Shown here: one piece after another, positions 9,001 through 15,658 of the stretch
Position numbering within the stretch: the first letter of the stretch is position 1
How the letters are laid out: the number at the start of each line of letters is the position of its first letter
From: JABMPU01 sp964457455
GTDB lineage: Bacteria; Cloacimonadota; Cloacimonadia; Cloacimonadales; TCS61
Direction: 5' to 3'
NCBI GenBank assembly: GCA_964457455.1
Contig: CAYWJN010000040.1
Span: forward strand, 1 to 22,273
Length of the DNA: 22,273 bases
Program-made: the position numbers and the translations under genes
Notes under the pieces: model-generated
Databases searched by the model: none
What the model saw: only the letters and a program-made list of their open reading frames with translations
What the model was told of the DNA's origin: nothing

Positions 9001-10034
9001 TTTTAAAATTGTTTACCAAAGTTACCGATCTCAATACTAAAGAAAGGTGGGAAAATCTCTTAAAACCTGAACAGATAGAAGAGCAACCTGTTGAAAAAAA
9101 GAATTTACCATTCTATCTCGATTTAATGCTCTATTATGAGGATAATTGTCACTATGTTACATATCCTGTAAATTTATTGGTTAATCCGGAGAGTTATCTG
9201 CATTTGCAATATTATGATGGAAAGTTTATAATTACGGAAGCTTTTTTTACTGCTGAAGAGGGTTCAGCAGATTTGTTTGGAACGAATTTTGAAGTAGAGT
9301 TTGTTCAGGTTCGAAAAAGCAAATTTCAAAAAGCAGTTCAAATTACCGGAAGTTTTTATAAAAAGGCTTCTGATGGTTCCTTAATTACATTGGAAATTTT
9401 TAATGTGAGGGATGAGCAGATAGGTTCTCTGGGTGCTTTACAATATGATTTGAGAAGTGATAATATTGAAGATAAAAGCATTGTAAGTATCTTATCCAGA
9501 TTAAGATATGGCAAAGGGATTGATGAAATTTCAGATTCACAGAAAAGAACTTTGTTACAGGATCCGGTAGTCGAACTCGCAGGACTGAGTATCAGCAATG
9601 CTTTTATCGATCCCATCATTTCTCCCATTGAAAACAAAATTCGGCAATTATTCAGATTGGATTATTTCTTTCTTCAGACAGATATTATTCAAAATATTTT
9701 TGCCAGATATTACAATGATAAAAATCCAACTGATGATTTGATTTTGACGGAAGAACAAGAGAAAATCTCAAAATCCGGATATGATATGTTTTTGAATAAC
9801 CTGACAATTGGAATGGGAAAATATATTTCCGGAAATCTCTTTTTGGATTATATTGCTCATTTCCAGAGACCGGAAGGTTTAGCAGTTTCATCTGAAATGG
9901 GAGTTTATCACAATTTATCTTTGAGATACGATCTGCCTTACAAATTTAAGTTAGCTTTAAGATATCATATTTTACCATTTGAAGAGCAAAATTCCTATGA
10001 AATCATGTTGGAAAGACCATTCAGATTTTGGTAA
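6033..10034 (+). CDS. TamB-like translocation and assembly protein (AsmA/DUF490 type)
   Basis: 1333 residues. One N-terminal membrane anchor (about residues 5-27, after MRNKK) is followed by more than 1200 residues of repeating beta-strand sequence with no enzyme motif. That is the layout of TamB and other AsmA-like proteins, which bridge the periplasm as a hydrophobic beta-groove for phospholipid transport or barrel assembly. The N-terminal ARFANYLSQKLNSEIIIGNF is AsmA-like. The C-terminal third (about 960-1333) carries the DUF490-type region, with IKIIGDIHFSNGAAIYPS, a helical linker ending LFRLDYFFLQ, and a final strand set (TIGMGKYISGNLFLDY, ending RPFRFW). Length is near E. coli TamB (about 1260). 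No TamA/BamA gene is in the window. It follows the lolD-like gene by 15 bases, so lipoprotein export and outer-membrane building appear to be expressed together. Confidence 0.85.
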   Translation: MRNKKWLLILVLILFIINITFFVLVRLAKIDKLVEARFANYLSQKLNSEIIIGNFTFNDKQINISNFELNDFEGKIKLNVKQIYIEYNLLKLIFTKIKRLQAIKFIKIYEPELELNISSFQKKDKKFILPDVSKYFKKLDIYEGKVFVEFSNSFLDFQNEFDDISLSISNKKRTEISLTAKSEANSQLTAKVNIKRGEILSVDLSLRDFTPQKFEISVVDTLFAKLDLDLKFFDNILEYSGNIKKIQIMKNGKTAESEKVSFEGNPVQTEILYKELSIDKNQVEGNLIISEIFSPNRKVNGEFVSNNILISKYFKNIIGKSSVRCELTGDFINPEVKINLNSEEIEFKNQILSNVILSGVFKDKKVNFKLNEAYWENNLIQGFGIYSFDNGLNFIAESKNFFWAKRGWSITGKADLIYDKNFNLNLLNLDIQNGDYSLKDLNLFASLNDNDFSIEIKDKNDELSIESSGNLENKTHKTNLKLSRLDLSDLTGKATLPLVSGNMNISGNWDSLKAVSNIRVFDRDFGKFDGSFRTEFTLDFKKNISQFLLKTYNAKYNYEPLDINILADGTADSIHTKQFIINENLNLSIWLTVKPEFRYGISINSQKIRINSFLKYFTNSYFAKNVKGFLELDINYDSNQDGNISGEINVEQLNLKYSDFNDIDARIRFLGNTTNVENLNCTLNSNNSKIIDLKGNISLYPEMAVQTNGKIENLELKNIFKSSDISGNLDADISYYHKKGKNKLDIDLLGKNFVFNDLQIDSLELSIIQEDSLLSVSRLSVKRENDFTLQGNGAIGYNFWNSMNYPDSNFVKFDFKGDLLNLLSSHIKFIESGNSRCDLTFELGMKENGLSIREGSFNLSKASLQIKDQLEKIDKIKIEFDISNNHLNLKKCKMRMGEGKIYVRNIIENDNKNFLLGTLNLGKFFLSTSPNGILINIPKYVPYNSVVNTVITGRDSDELLVTGPFDDIKIIGDIHFSNGAAIYPSNTENLLKLFTKVTDLNTKERWENLLKPEQIEEQPVEKKNLPFYLDLMLYYEDNCHYVTYPVNLLVNPESYLHLQYYDGKFIITEAFFTAEEGSADLFGTNFEVEFVQVRKSKFQKAVQITGSFYKKASDGSLITLEIFNVRDEQIGSLGALQYDLRSDNIEDKSIVSILSRLRYGKGIDEISDSQKRTLLQDPVVELAGLSISNAFIDPIISPIENKIRQLFRLDYFFLQTDIIQNIFARYYNDKNPTDDLILTEEQEKISKSGYDMFLNNLTIGMGKYISGNLFLDYIAHFQRPEGLAVSSEMGVYHNLSLRYDLPYKFKLALRYHILPFEEQNSYEIMLERPFRFW

Positions 10035-10116
10035 GATTGAACTGGTTGAATTGGTTAAATTGGTGTTTTCGTTGGTTAATTATTCAATTTTCAATATTAA
10101 ATATTCAATTGCAATG

Positions 10117-10152
10117 TTGAATTGGTTGAATTGGTTGAATTGGTTGAATTCT
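10117..10152 (+). repeat. 9-bp tandem repeat (TTGAATTGG)
   Basis: TTGAATTGG is repeated three times without change (10117-10143) and a fourth unit begins TTGAATT before diverging. Degenerate units lie about 70 bases upstream (around 10040-10065: GGTTGAATTGG, GGTTAAATTGG). Between them is AT-rich sequence with ATTCAAT motifs that are inverted matches to the unit. It fills most of the 162-base gap between the convergent TamB-like and PHP genes. No function is evident. Confidence 0.8.
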
Positions 10153-10160
10153 AAATAATT

Positions 10161-10190
10161 TTTTCGCATATTTCGTGTGTTTCGTGGGTT
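10161..10190 (+). repeat. Dispersed intergenic repeat, copy A (…TTTCGTGGGT)
   Basis: The bases from TTTCGC to TTCGTGGGT here closely match 11951-11979, in the same orientation; both end with TTTCGTGGGT. The two copies bracket the PHP metallohydrolase gene. The motif is made of repeated TTTCGTG-like units and looks like a member of a genome-wide intergenic repeat family. Confidence 0.6.
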
Positions 10191-10196
10191 CAAAAA

Positions 10197-11810
10197 TTAT
10201 TCTTTCCAGATTGGATTTGTATAAACTCTTCCCATCTTAGAGGTTGACATACTCATCCGCACATAACCATTTTCAGGTATTTCAAGATTGCATCCATTTT
10301 GAAAATTCAAAATTTGTTCCTCTTCCTTTTTTGAATAATTCCCAATAAAAAGTTTTATTTTTTTTATCTCTCCGAATTCAGGAGTTGATTTTGTATTATA
10401 ATATAGTCTGGCTGAGTTTGTGGAAATCGTTGAGCCAATCGGATTTTTTTTTCCATTTGCTTCTATACAGAAATCCAAAAATGGACCATTACTAACAATA
10501 ATTTTACCTGACTTTATTCCTTTGATGGGATCGTTAGTTTTGTAGTTGAAAACAGTATGGAATTTTCCAAAAACCTGCTCTACAGATGAGAAAAGTTTAA
10601 TAAAAGGAATTTTGATCTGTCGCATTATATTGAAATTTCCGTGAGCATCATTTCCAGCAATTATGAAAAATTTGTGACCATCCAAGAGAAGTGTTTTCCA
10701 ATAATGAATCGAATCTTCGATTGATTGCATGTTTGAGTTATTAATTATTTGCAGGTATTTTATCTCGCTTTGCAGGAAATCATCAATATGCCAGTTTCCT
10801 CTCCGAAGGGTCAGCTTCTGCAAAAAAGATATTTTCTCATTGGGATGAGCTGCAATGAAAAGGGAGTCGGATTGCGAGTTGCGGGTTGCGGGATAACTGC
10901 TTTCTCCTTTTTCCTTATCCCATTCTACAATATCCTTAAGAAATTTTTGCGGTTTATTTTTGAACCACACTTCTGCACTATCACCTTCTCCTTCAATAAA
11001 TTCCTTCAGGTTTATCGCTAAAAGATGTACATTCTCTTTCTTTGAATTCCCAATTGATACCTCTTCTCCGGGTAAAATCCTGAATTCTTCGCTGTCATTT
11101 TTTCGCACATCTTCGAGCATTTTTTTCCATTTGGGAAGTAAAGGGTCATTTTTTAAAAACGAATTTTCACAGTCATCGAGGTCATAAGAATGGTCAGTAA
11201 TAAAAAGCCAGGATAATCCCATAGATTTTGCCATGATTTTAGTGGATTCAATATCAGCTCCAAATTCAACCTGGTCTGATGTATAAATGCTGTGATAATG
11301 AGGTTCTCCAGCAAACCAGTTTTCAGGATAAGGTAGGGGTTCTTCCGAATAATAGCTTCGATAATTTTTTGTGTTAAGACCTGTATAATTATCATTTCGG
11401 AAATTTATTTCTTTGGAGTTTCTAAAAATAGTAAAATCGATTGCAACATCTAATATTTGATTCGGTTTGAAATCGTTAATATCGATCATTAAAATCTTGG
11501 AAAAATATTTTTGATTGAGATGAATATCAAAGGAAAATAGTTTTGATATTTTTTTCCCCTTTCCAAAAATAATAATTCTGATTTTTTTCAGATCAATTGG
11601 AAAAAGATGACTGTCTTTTATGATGATTAGAACTGGTAGTTTTGAAGAATGCGATTTTATTACTCTGATTGGTACGTCGGAAATGATTTCCGGTAGTTTA
11701 CGGTAATATTTGGGAAAAAGAAACCTGAAATGATAATGGATTTCTGCATAGGAAAAAAACAATGGAACAAAACTGAAAAAAGGAGAAAAAGAGAATGTAT
11801 TAGGTTCCAT
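10197..11810 (-). CDS. PHP-domain metallohydrolase, CehA/McbA-like
   Basis: 537 residues. The first 150 form a beta-rich domain; the catalytic PHP fold begins near residue 165. Metal ligands are visible in family order: GEPHYHS (His171, His173), ITDHS (Asp206, His207), PGEEVS (Glu249/250), His262, AAHP (His322) and NDAHG (Asp388, His390). CehA/McbA-type proteins hydrolyse ester or phosphoester bonds with two or three metals; the substrate here is unknown. The last 150 residues are another beta-sandwich. There is no convincing signal peptide: the N-terminal hydrophobic run FSFSPFFSFVPLFFSYAEI lacks a basic start. Residues 307-313 are encoded by a run of 7-bp repeats that looks inserted. The gene stands alone, between two copies of a dispersed repeat, with no clear SD before the ATG. 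Confidence 0.8.
   Translation of the reverse strand: MEPNTFSFSPFFSFVPLFFSYAEIHYHFRFLFPKYYRKLPEIISDVPIRVIKSHSSKLPVLIIIKDSHLFPIDLKKIRIIIFGKGKKISKLFSFDIHLNQKYFSKILMIDINDFKPNQILDVAIDFTIFRNSKEINFRNDNYTGLNTKNYRSYYSEEPLPYPENWFAGEPHYHSIYTSDQVEFGADIESTKIMAKSMGLSWLFITDHSYDLDDCENSFLKNDPLLPKWKKMLEDVRKNDSEEFRILPGEEVSIGNSKKENVHLLAINLKEFIEGEGDSAEVWFKNKPQKFLKDIVEWDKEKGESSYPATRNSQSDSLFIAAHPNEKISFLQKLTLRRGNWHIDDFLQSEIKYLQIINNSNMQSIEDSIHYWKTLLLDGHKFFIIAGNDAHGNFNIMRQIKIPFIKLFSSVEQVFGKFHTVFNYKTNDPIKGIKSGKIIVSNGPFLDFCIEANGKKNPIGSTISTNSARLYYNTKSTPEFGEIKKIKLFIGNYSKKEEEQILNFQNGCNLEIPENGYVRMSMSTSKMGRVYTNPIWKE
10865..10892 (+). repeat. Heptamer repeat array inside the PHP gene
   Basis: TTGCGAG, TTGCGGG, TTGCGGG run in tandem from 10872 to 10892, with a degraded AGTCGGA unit before. 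Read on the gene strand they encode PATRNSQ (residues 307-313) between the third and fourth PHP motifs. Three units make 21 bases, which keeps the frame. The patch is G+C-rich compared with its surroundings. Confidence 0.7.
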
Positions 11811-11871
11811 TTATTTTTTAGTGAGTCGATTTACTTAAAATCTGAATATCCAATATCCAAATGTTTTTGTT

Positions 11872-11886
11872 GCTATCGCTCATTTT
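11872..11886 (-). repeat. Possible second copy of the AAAATGAG repeat
   Basis: On the minus strand this reads AAAATGAGCGATAGC, one substitution and one missing base from AAAATGAGTGATTAGC at 5278-5293. It is next to a pair of AATATCC direct repeats (about 11845-11857). With only 15 bases the match may be chance. Confidence 0.3.
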
Positions 11887-11950
11887 TATCTCCCGCTTAA
11901 CATACGAAAATTACGAAAAAACAAATTTTCAAATTTTAGTTTTTTTCTTC

Positions 11951-11979
11951 TTTCGCGTTCTTTAGTGTATTTCGTGGGT
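11951..11979 (+). repeat. Dispersed intergenic repeat, copy B (…TTTCGTGGGT)
   Basis: This 29-base stretch matches copy A at 10161-10190, with the first TTTCGC and the final TTTCGTGGGT the same and a few changes between. Both copies have the same orientation and flank the PHP gene at its 3' and 5' sides. Confidence 0.6.
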
Positions 11980-12008
11980 ATTATGTTTTTCATAATGGAA
12001 TCATAAAT

Positions 12009-12046
12009 AAAAAACCTTCAATCAGAAAACTGCCTGATTGAAGGTT
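12009..12046 (-). terminator. Intrinsic terminator of the pilin-like gene
   Basis: AACCTTCAATCAG (12013-12025) and CTGATTGAAGGTT (12034-12046) form a perfect 13-bp stem with an 8-base loop. On the minus strand it is followed at once by a T-run (complement of the As at 12009-12014, then more T-rich sequence). It lies 34 bases after the stop of the pilin-like gene and so should end that transcript. Confidence 0.88.
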
Positions 12047-12079
12047 GATTTCAAAAAGCATATTTATCAAATCATAAAT

Positions 12080-12514
12080 TTATGGTAACCAGTTCGAATC
12101 CAGGACACTTTTGGAAATTTTATCATCTCCTACGTTCCATGGTCCATTGGGAAGATAATAATAAATAATTGCTCCTACTTTGCCAAAGTTCATGTTTGTT
12201 GTTCCCACTACAGTACTATCTGTCAAAGAATAATCAAAGAGAAATTCATCGTTGGTTTTTTCTAGTTTATCCTTAATGTTCAACATACTTACGTCAAATG
12301 CATAATACCCATTTTCCGGAACTTCTTTGAAAGCAACATCTGCGCGAGCTATAATCTGGATATTCTTAATAGCTTCCTTGATTTTTCCATGATTGATTTT
12401 ATCAGTTCTTAACGGAACAATCAATGTAAAAATGATTCCCACCAACATAATTATCATTAAAAGTTCTATTAAAGAGAATTTACCTTTTTTTTCCAATGAG
12501 GTATTTTCAGCCAT
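12080..12514 (-). CDS. Type IV pilin/pseudopilin-like protein
   Basis: 144 residues from ATG 12514, preferred over ATG 12526 because GGAGGGG sits right before it (that SD overlaps the first ATG). The N-terminus is a class III signal: a short charged leader, then FSLIELLMIIMLVGIIFTLI, with the conserved Glu at +5 of the mature chain. The hydrophobic helix would anchor it in the inner membrane before assembly. The C-terminal domain is short, with NGYYAFDV and a YYYLPNGPWNVGDD stretch similar in style to GspG-like pseudopilins. Odd point: the residue before the Phe is Lys, and the Gly expected at -1 stands at -2 (KKGK|FSLIE). No other pilus genes are in the window. It is divergent from the HhH/barrel gene and has its own terminator at 12009-12046, so it is probably monocistronic. 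Confidence 0.82.
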   Translation of the reverse strand: MAENTSLEKKGKFSLIELLMIIMLVGIIFTLIVPLRTDKINHGKIKEAIKNIQIIARADVAFKEVPENGYYAFDVSMLNIKDKLEKTNDEFLFDYSLTDSTVVGTTNMNFGKVGAIIYYYLPNGPWNVGDDKISKSVLDSNWLP

Positions 12515-12526
12515 TTTCCCCTCCAT

Positions 12527-12716
12527 TTTTCTTGTGGCAAAGAAACTGAATTAATGAAGTATTGTCAAATAGTTTTTCATCTTCTGTACATAACGTCTAA
12601 ACAACTTATTAAAAAACTTTACAATAAAAGGATTGATTTTTTGTTTGTTTTTTTGTAAAAATAGAAAACAGTATAAGAAATTTTATGTTTCTAGGTTTTA
12701 TTAAAGGTAAATTAGA
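12527..12716. other. Divergent promoter region between pilin-like and HhH-barrel genes
   Basis: These 190 AT-rich bases must hold the promoters of both divergent genes. On the minus strand TTGACA (12568-12563) lies about 50 bases before the pilin start, but 17 bases on only TTTCTT is found, a poor -10. On the plus strand TATAAG follows an A/T-rich stretch about 45 bases before ATG 12717 without a good -35. No operator-like palindrome stands out. Confidence 0.35.
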
Positions 12717-15362
12717 ATGAAAAAATATTTTTTAATCTTGATTTTTATCGGAATATTCAGTGTTAATTTTGCTGAAAAAATCGATTTGAATATTGCTGAT
12801 ATCAATGAGCTGAAAACACTTCCAATCACAGAAAAACAAGCATCGGATATTTATGAATACCGGTATTTTATTAAGTTTTTTAAGAGCATTTATGAACTGC
12901 GTGAAATTCCTTCCATCGATCAGGAAACCTTAAATAGACTTAAACCGCTGATTTCTGTTTCTCATTATGATGATAAAGATGAAGTTGCTCAACGACGAGA
13001 GCAGATTTATTATCTTATCGGTAGATTGGGAAGTAACGAAGGTTTGCAAGAAGGAATTTCTGATGTGTGGGAAGATTATCTGATAACTCCCAGAAACATT
13101 AATCATCTTTTCTTTTCCGAGATTTTGAGTTTACCCAATACTTCTCCAATTGATGTAGCTGCGATTCTCAAAAGAAGAGCCAATGGAGATACTCTGGCAA
13201 ATTACCGTGATTTGAGATATTCACCTGGAATTTCTTATTATGGAGCTTCCAATATTCGTCATTATGTGTACTATAAAGAAAAAGAGAAAAAAAACAAATT
13301 CTATTTTGATTATCAATTCAAATATGACGACAGCACTTATGATGAAGATGCTCAGGAGATGTTCAAAGAATCGATGATTAATGAGATAGGGAGTAGTGGG
13401 AATACCGAAGCTCCGAGAGAAAAAACTCAATCTTTCTGGGGATATTTCAGGATGGATCAGTATTCTCCTTCTATCATGAATAAAATAAGAATTAGATACG
13501 ATAATCAGTGGAAAGCAGGATTACTTTTCAATTCGCAAAAAGGAGAAAAAAATAATTTCGAAGATAATATTAATAACGTTATAAATAAGTTTTTACCATT
13601 AACAAACTCAAGTGATGATAACCTGAGTCTTGATGCGAAAATGTTTGTGGGTTACGAAAATAGCGTAATTAAAAACGACTTTTTAAAAGTCTATTTTGGC
13701 AATTATCGAGCAACTTTTGGTGAAGGATTGGTAATGGAAAATTCCGATTTTTATAGTGCTCGAAAAACAGGTTTCGGGTTCAGTAAAAGAATCACAGGAA
13801 TAATTGGAGACCTTTCCAGAACTCAGGAATATGCTCTTAAAGGCTCAGCTTTAGAATATACAACCTCCAAATTCAATGCTGCTTTTTTCTTTTCCAAAGA
13901 TAAAAAAGATGCTGTAGTTTTTGACAGCAATCAGGATGGAATTCTGGATGAAAATGATGACCTCTTTTCATACATCACTATGACTCGCGGTTTTACAAAT
14001 AATGAGCTTGAACAAGCTGAGGATTATTACAATAATCATCCAAATAATGATTTTTTGATAAATATGGCTCCCAGAAAAGATGCTTTCGACGAACAGATAA
14101 TTGGAGGACATTTTGAATTTTCTCCAATTATTGGAACTCATCTGGGAGTGACAGGTTATGAAGCAACTTTCGATCGTGATTTTGTGATCGATAACAGCTC
14201 GGACAGTTTAAAATATTTGTTGATACGAACTTCTGAAAATGCTGACGAGAAATGGAAAATAATCAATAGTGAAATTGCAGCTCTTTATTCAACCAAAACA
14301 GGAAATTATAATAGAGATTATCGGCTTGTGCTGGGATTTGACTGGAGAACGGTTCTTAATAATACTTCTATCCAGGGAGAATATGCTGAACTTTCTGTTG
14401 ATGGAAAAGAACTGAAAATTGGTGATGACCCCAAAGCTCTCATTGTGAGTGCATTCAGCCAGTTTGAGAATTTCTACATTCTGTCTCTTTATCGAGATTA
14501 TGACCTTGGTTTTGATAATCCTTATGCCAGGGGATTTTCCGAACATGAAAAATTTGATGGAACTGTTCTGGATAGTTATGTTTATACATTATCCAACCCG
14601 TTAATTGCAGATTTATACAATAATTCTGCTCAAGCTCAAGCTGAAAAAGGAGTTTATTTTGAGACGCGTTATCGTTTCAGTACATATTTTACTTTGAACA
14701 GAACTTACCTGGATATCTGGGAGCGAAAAGCAGATTCCAGGAAAAGTGTACGTTTTCAGGGTGAATTGGATTTCCGTCCAATATATAAATTAAGTTTGAG
14801 GTTGAAATATAAGCACCAGATAAATCGTTATGATGATGATGCAGACAGAGCTGTATCCAAAACAAATGAAACAACAGGCAGAATTATAGCTAACCTTTCC
14901 AATTTTGACAGGATTTCTCTGGAGTATCGTTATTTAAATGTTTGGGGACCGCCGTATCCATATCTTACGAACGATCCTGGTTTTGAAAATACCATTATTC
15001 AGGGAAGTTCTTTATCGCACGCAGATTATGTTTGTGTGGATTATACTCATAATTTCAATAAAAATCTGAAAGTTCAGGGTTCATTTGTTTTCTGGGATGG
15101 AAACGGTATCAGTCATTGGGATTGGGAAGATATGGAAATTGATTTTATGGGTGAAGGTGGATTGAAATTCTGGTTTGCAATTCATGATAAGATTGCCAAT
15201 AATTTATTTCTTACTTTGAAATATAAAATCAAAGATTATAAAACAAAAGAAAATGAGTGGCGCGCCTGGTGGAATGAACCGCCTGATGAAGGTGCATATT
15301 ATTTCCAAACAGTTAAAAAAACAGAGCAGTCAATCAGGTTGCAATTAGATTGGAAATTTTAA
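12717..15362 (+). CDS. Outer-membrane barrel protein with N-terminal helix-hairpin-helix (ComEA-like) domains
   Basis: 881 residues. After a signal peptide (about 1-19) comes a helix-hairpin-helix domain of the ComEA type: IDLNIADINELKTLP with a following TLNRLKPLISV (residues 21-82). A second HhH-like unit lies at about 131-185 (ILSLPNTSPIDVAAIL ... SPGISYYGASNIRHYV). HhH motifs usually bind the DNA backbone. The remaining 690 residues are rich in alternating strands (e.g. KLSLRLKYKHQIN, FDRISLEYRYLNVW) and end in RLQLDWKF, an aromatic C-terminus typical of BAM-inserted barrels. Residues 403-414 (DSNQDGILDEND) form an EF-hand/dockerin-style calcium loop. The family occurs in FCB bacteria as 'HhH domain-containing protein' without an assigned role, as far as I know. 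DNA uptake is a tempting inference given the divergent pilin-like gene, but is untested. Confidence 0.75.
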   Translation: MKKYFLILIFIGIFSVNFAEKIDLNIADINELKTLPITEKQASDIYEYRYFIKFFKSIYELREIPSIDQETLNRLKPLISVSHYDDKDEVAQRREQIYYLIGRLGSNEGLQEGISDVWEDYLITPRNINHLFFSEILSLPNTSPIDVAAILKRRANGDTLANYRDLRYSPGISYYGASNIRHYVYYKEKEKKNKFYFDYQFKYDDSTYDEDAQEMFKESMINEIGSSGNTEAPREKTQSFWGYFRMDQYSPSIMNKIRIRYDNQWKAGLLFNSQKGEKNNFEDNINNVINKFLPLTNSSDDNLSLDAKMFVGYENSVIKNDFLKVYFGNYRATFGEGLVMENSDFYSARKTGFGFSKRITGIIGDLSRTQEYALKGSALEYTTSKFNAAFFFSKDKKDAVVFDSNQDGILDENDDLFSYITMTRGFTNNELEQAEDYYNNHPNNDFLINMAPRKDAFDEQIIGGHFEFSPIIGTHLGVTGYEATFDRDFVIDNSSDSLKYLLIRTSENADEKWKIINSEIAALYSTKTGNYNRDYRLVLGFDWRTVLNNTSIQGEYAELSVDGKELKIGDDPKALIVSAFSQFENFYILSLYRDYDLGFDNPYARGFSEHEKFDGTVLDSYVYTLSNPLIADLYNNSAQAQAEKGVYFETRYRFSTYFTLNRTYLDIWERKADSRKSVRFQGELDFRPIYKLSLRLKYKHQINRYDDDADRAVSKTNETTGRIIANLSNFDRISLEYRYLNVWGPPYPYLTNDPGFENTIIQGSSLSHADYVCVDYTHNFNKNLKVQGSFVFWDGNGISHWDWEDMEIDFMGEGGLKFWFAIHDKIANNLFLTLKYKIKDYKTKENEWRAWWNEPPDEGAYYFQTVKKTEQSIRLQLDWKF

Positions 15363-15397
15363 GTAGGACAACCTGCAAAGTTGTTCAAAAAGATTCA

Positions 15398-15463
15398 GCT
15401 TGCACCGCAACTCTGTTTTCTGCTTGCACCGATTCTGCTTGTACCGAAACTCTGTTTCGGTAC
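15398..15463 (+). repeat. GCTTGCACCG repeats ending in a perfect hairpin
   Basis: GCTTGCACCG occurs at 15398-15407 and 15422-15431 and as GCTTGTACCG at 15437-15446. The last unit runs into GTACCGAAAC-TCT-GTTTCGGTAC (15441-15463), a perfect 10-bp stem with a 3-base loop; the first unit has a decayed version of the same hairpin (CAACTCTGTTTT). No T-run follows, so a role as a terminator for the upstream HhH-barrel gene is uncertain. Confidence 0.65.
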
Positions 15464-15465
15464 AC

Positions 15466-15645
15466 AAATAAATTAATTAGGAGTTTTGCAGAATAGAGTG
15501 TTTTTCACCTCACCTCAATCCTCTTGAGATCGTTTGCTTCGCAAGCCAACTCATACCTAAGAGGAGAGGAAGTTCTTTTATGCTCCTTCTCCTCGATAGG
15601 AGAAGGCTGGGATGAGGTGGATAAGAGAATAAATAAATTAATTAG
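15466..15645. mobile_element. MITE-like palindromic element bracketed by 15-bp direct repeats
   Basis: The same 15 bases, AAATAAATTAATTAG, stand at 15466-15480 and 15631-15645. Between them is a palindromic, relatively G+C-rich core. CACCTCA (15506-15512) is inverted as TGAGGTG (15613-15619), CCTCTT (15520-15525) as AAGAGG (15559-15564), and CCTTCTCCT-CGAT-AGGAGAAGG (15585-15606) is a perfect hairpin. There is no open reading frame, so if mobile it would need a transposase from elsewhere. The direct repeats do not abut the inverted ends (25 and 11 bases away), which weakens the target-duplication reading. The ribosome-binding site of the next gene lies just outside. Confidence 0.5.
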
Positions 15646-15658
15646 AAATGGAGGATAG

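Noticed and set aside
10117..10152. CRISPR array
   Set aside because: Units are contiguous 9-mers without spacers; no cas gene is near.
10749..11187. Plus-strand open frames inside the PHP gene
   Set aside because: They oppose a gene with intact metal-binding motifs, have no SD, and their sequences are low-complexity shadows.
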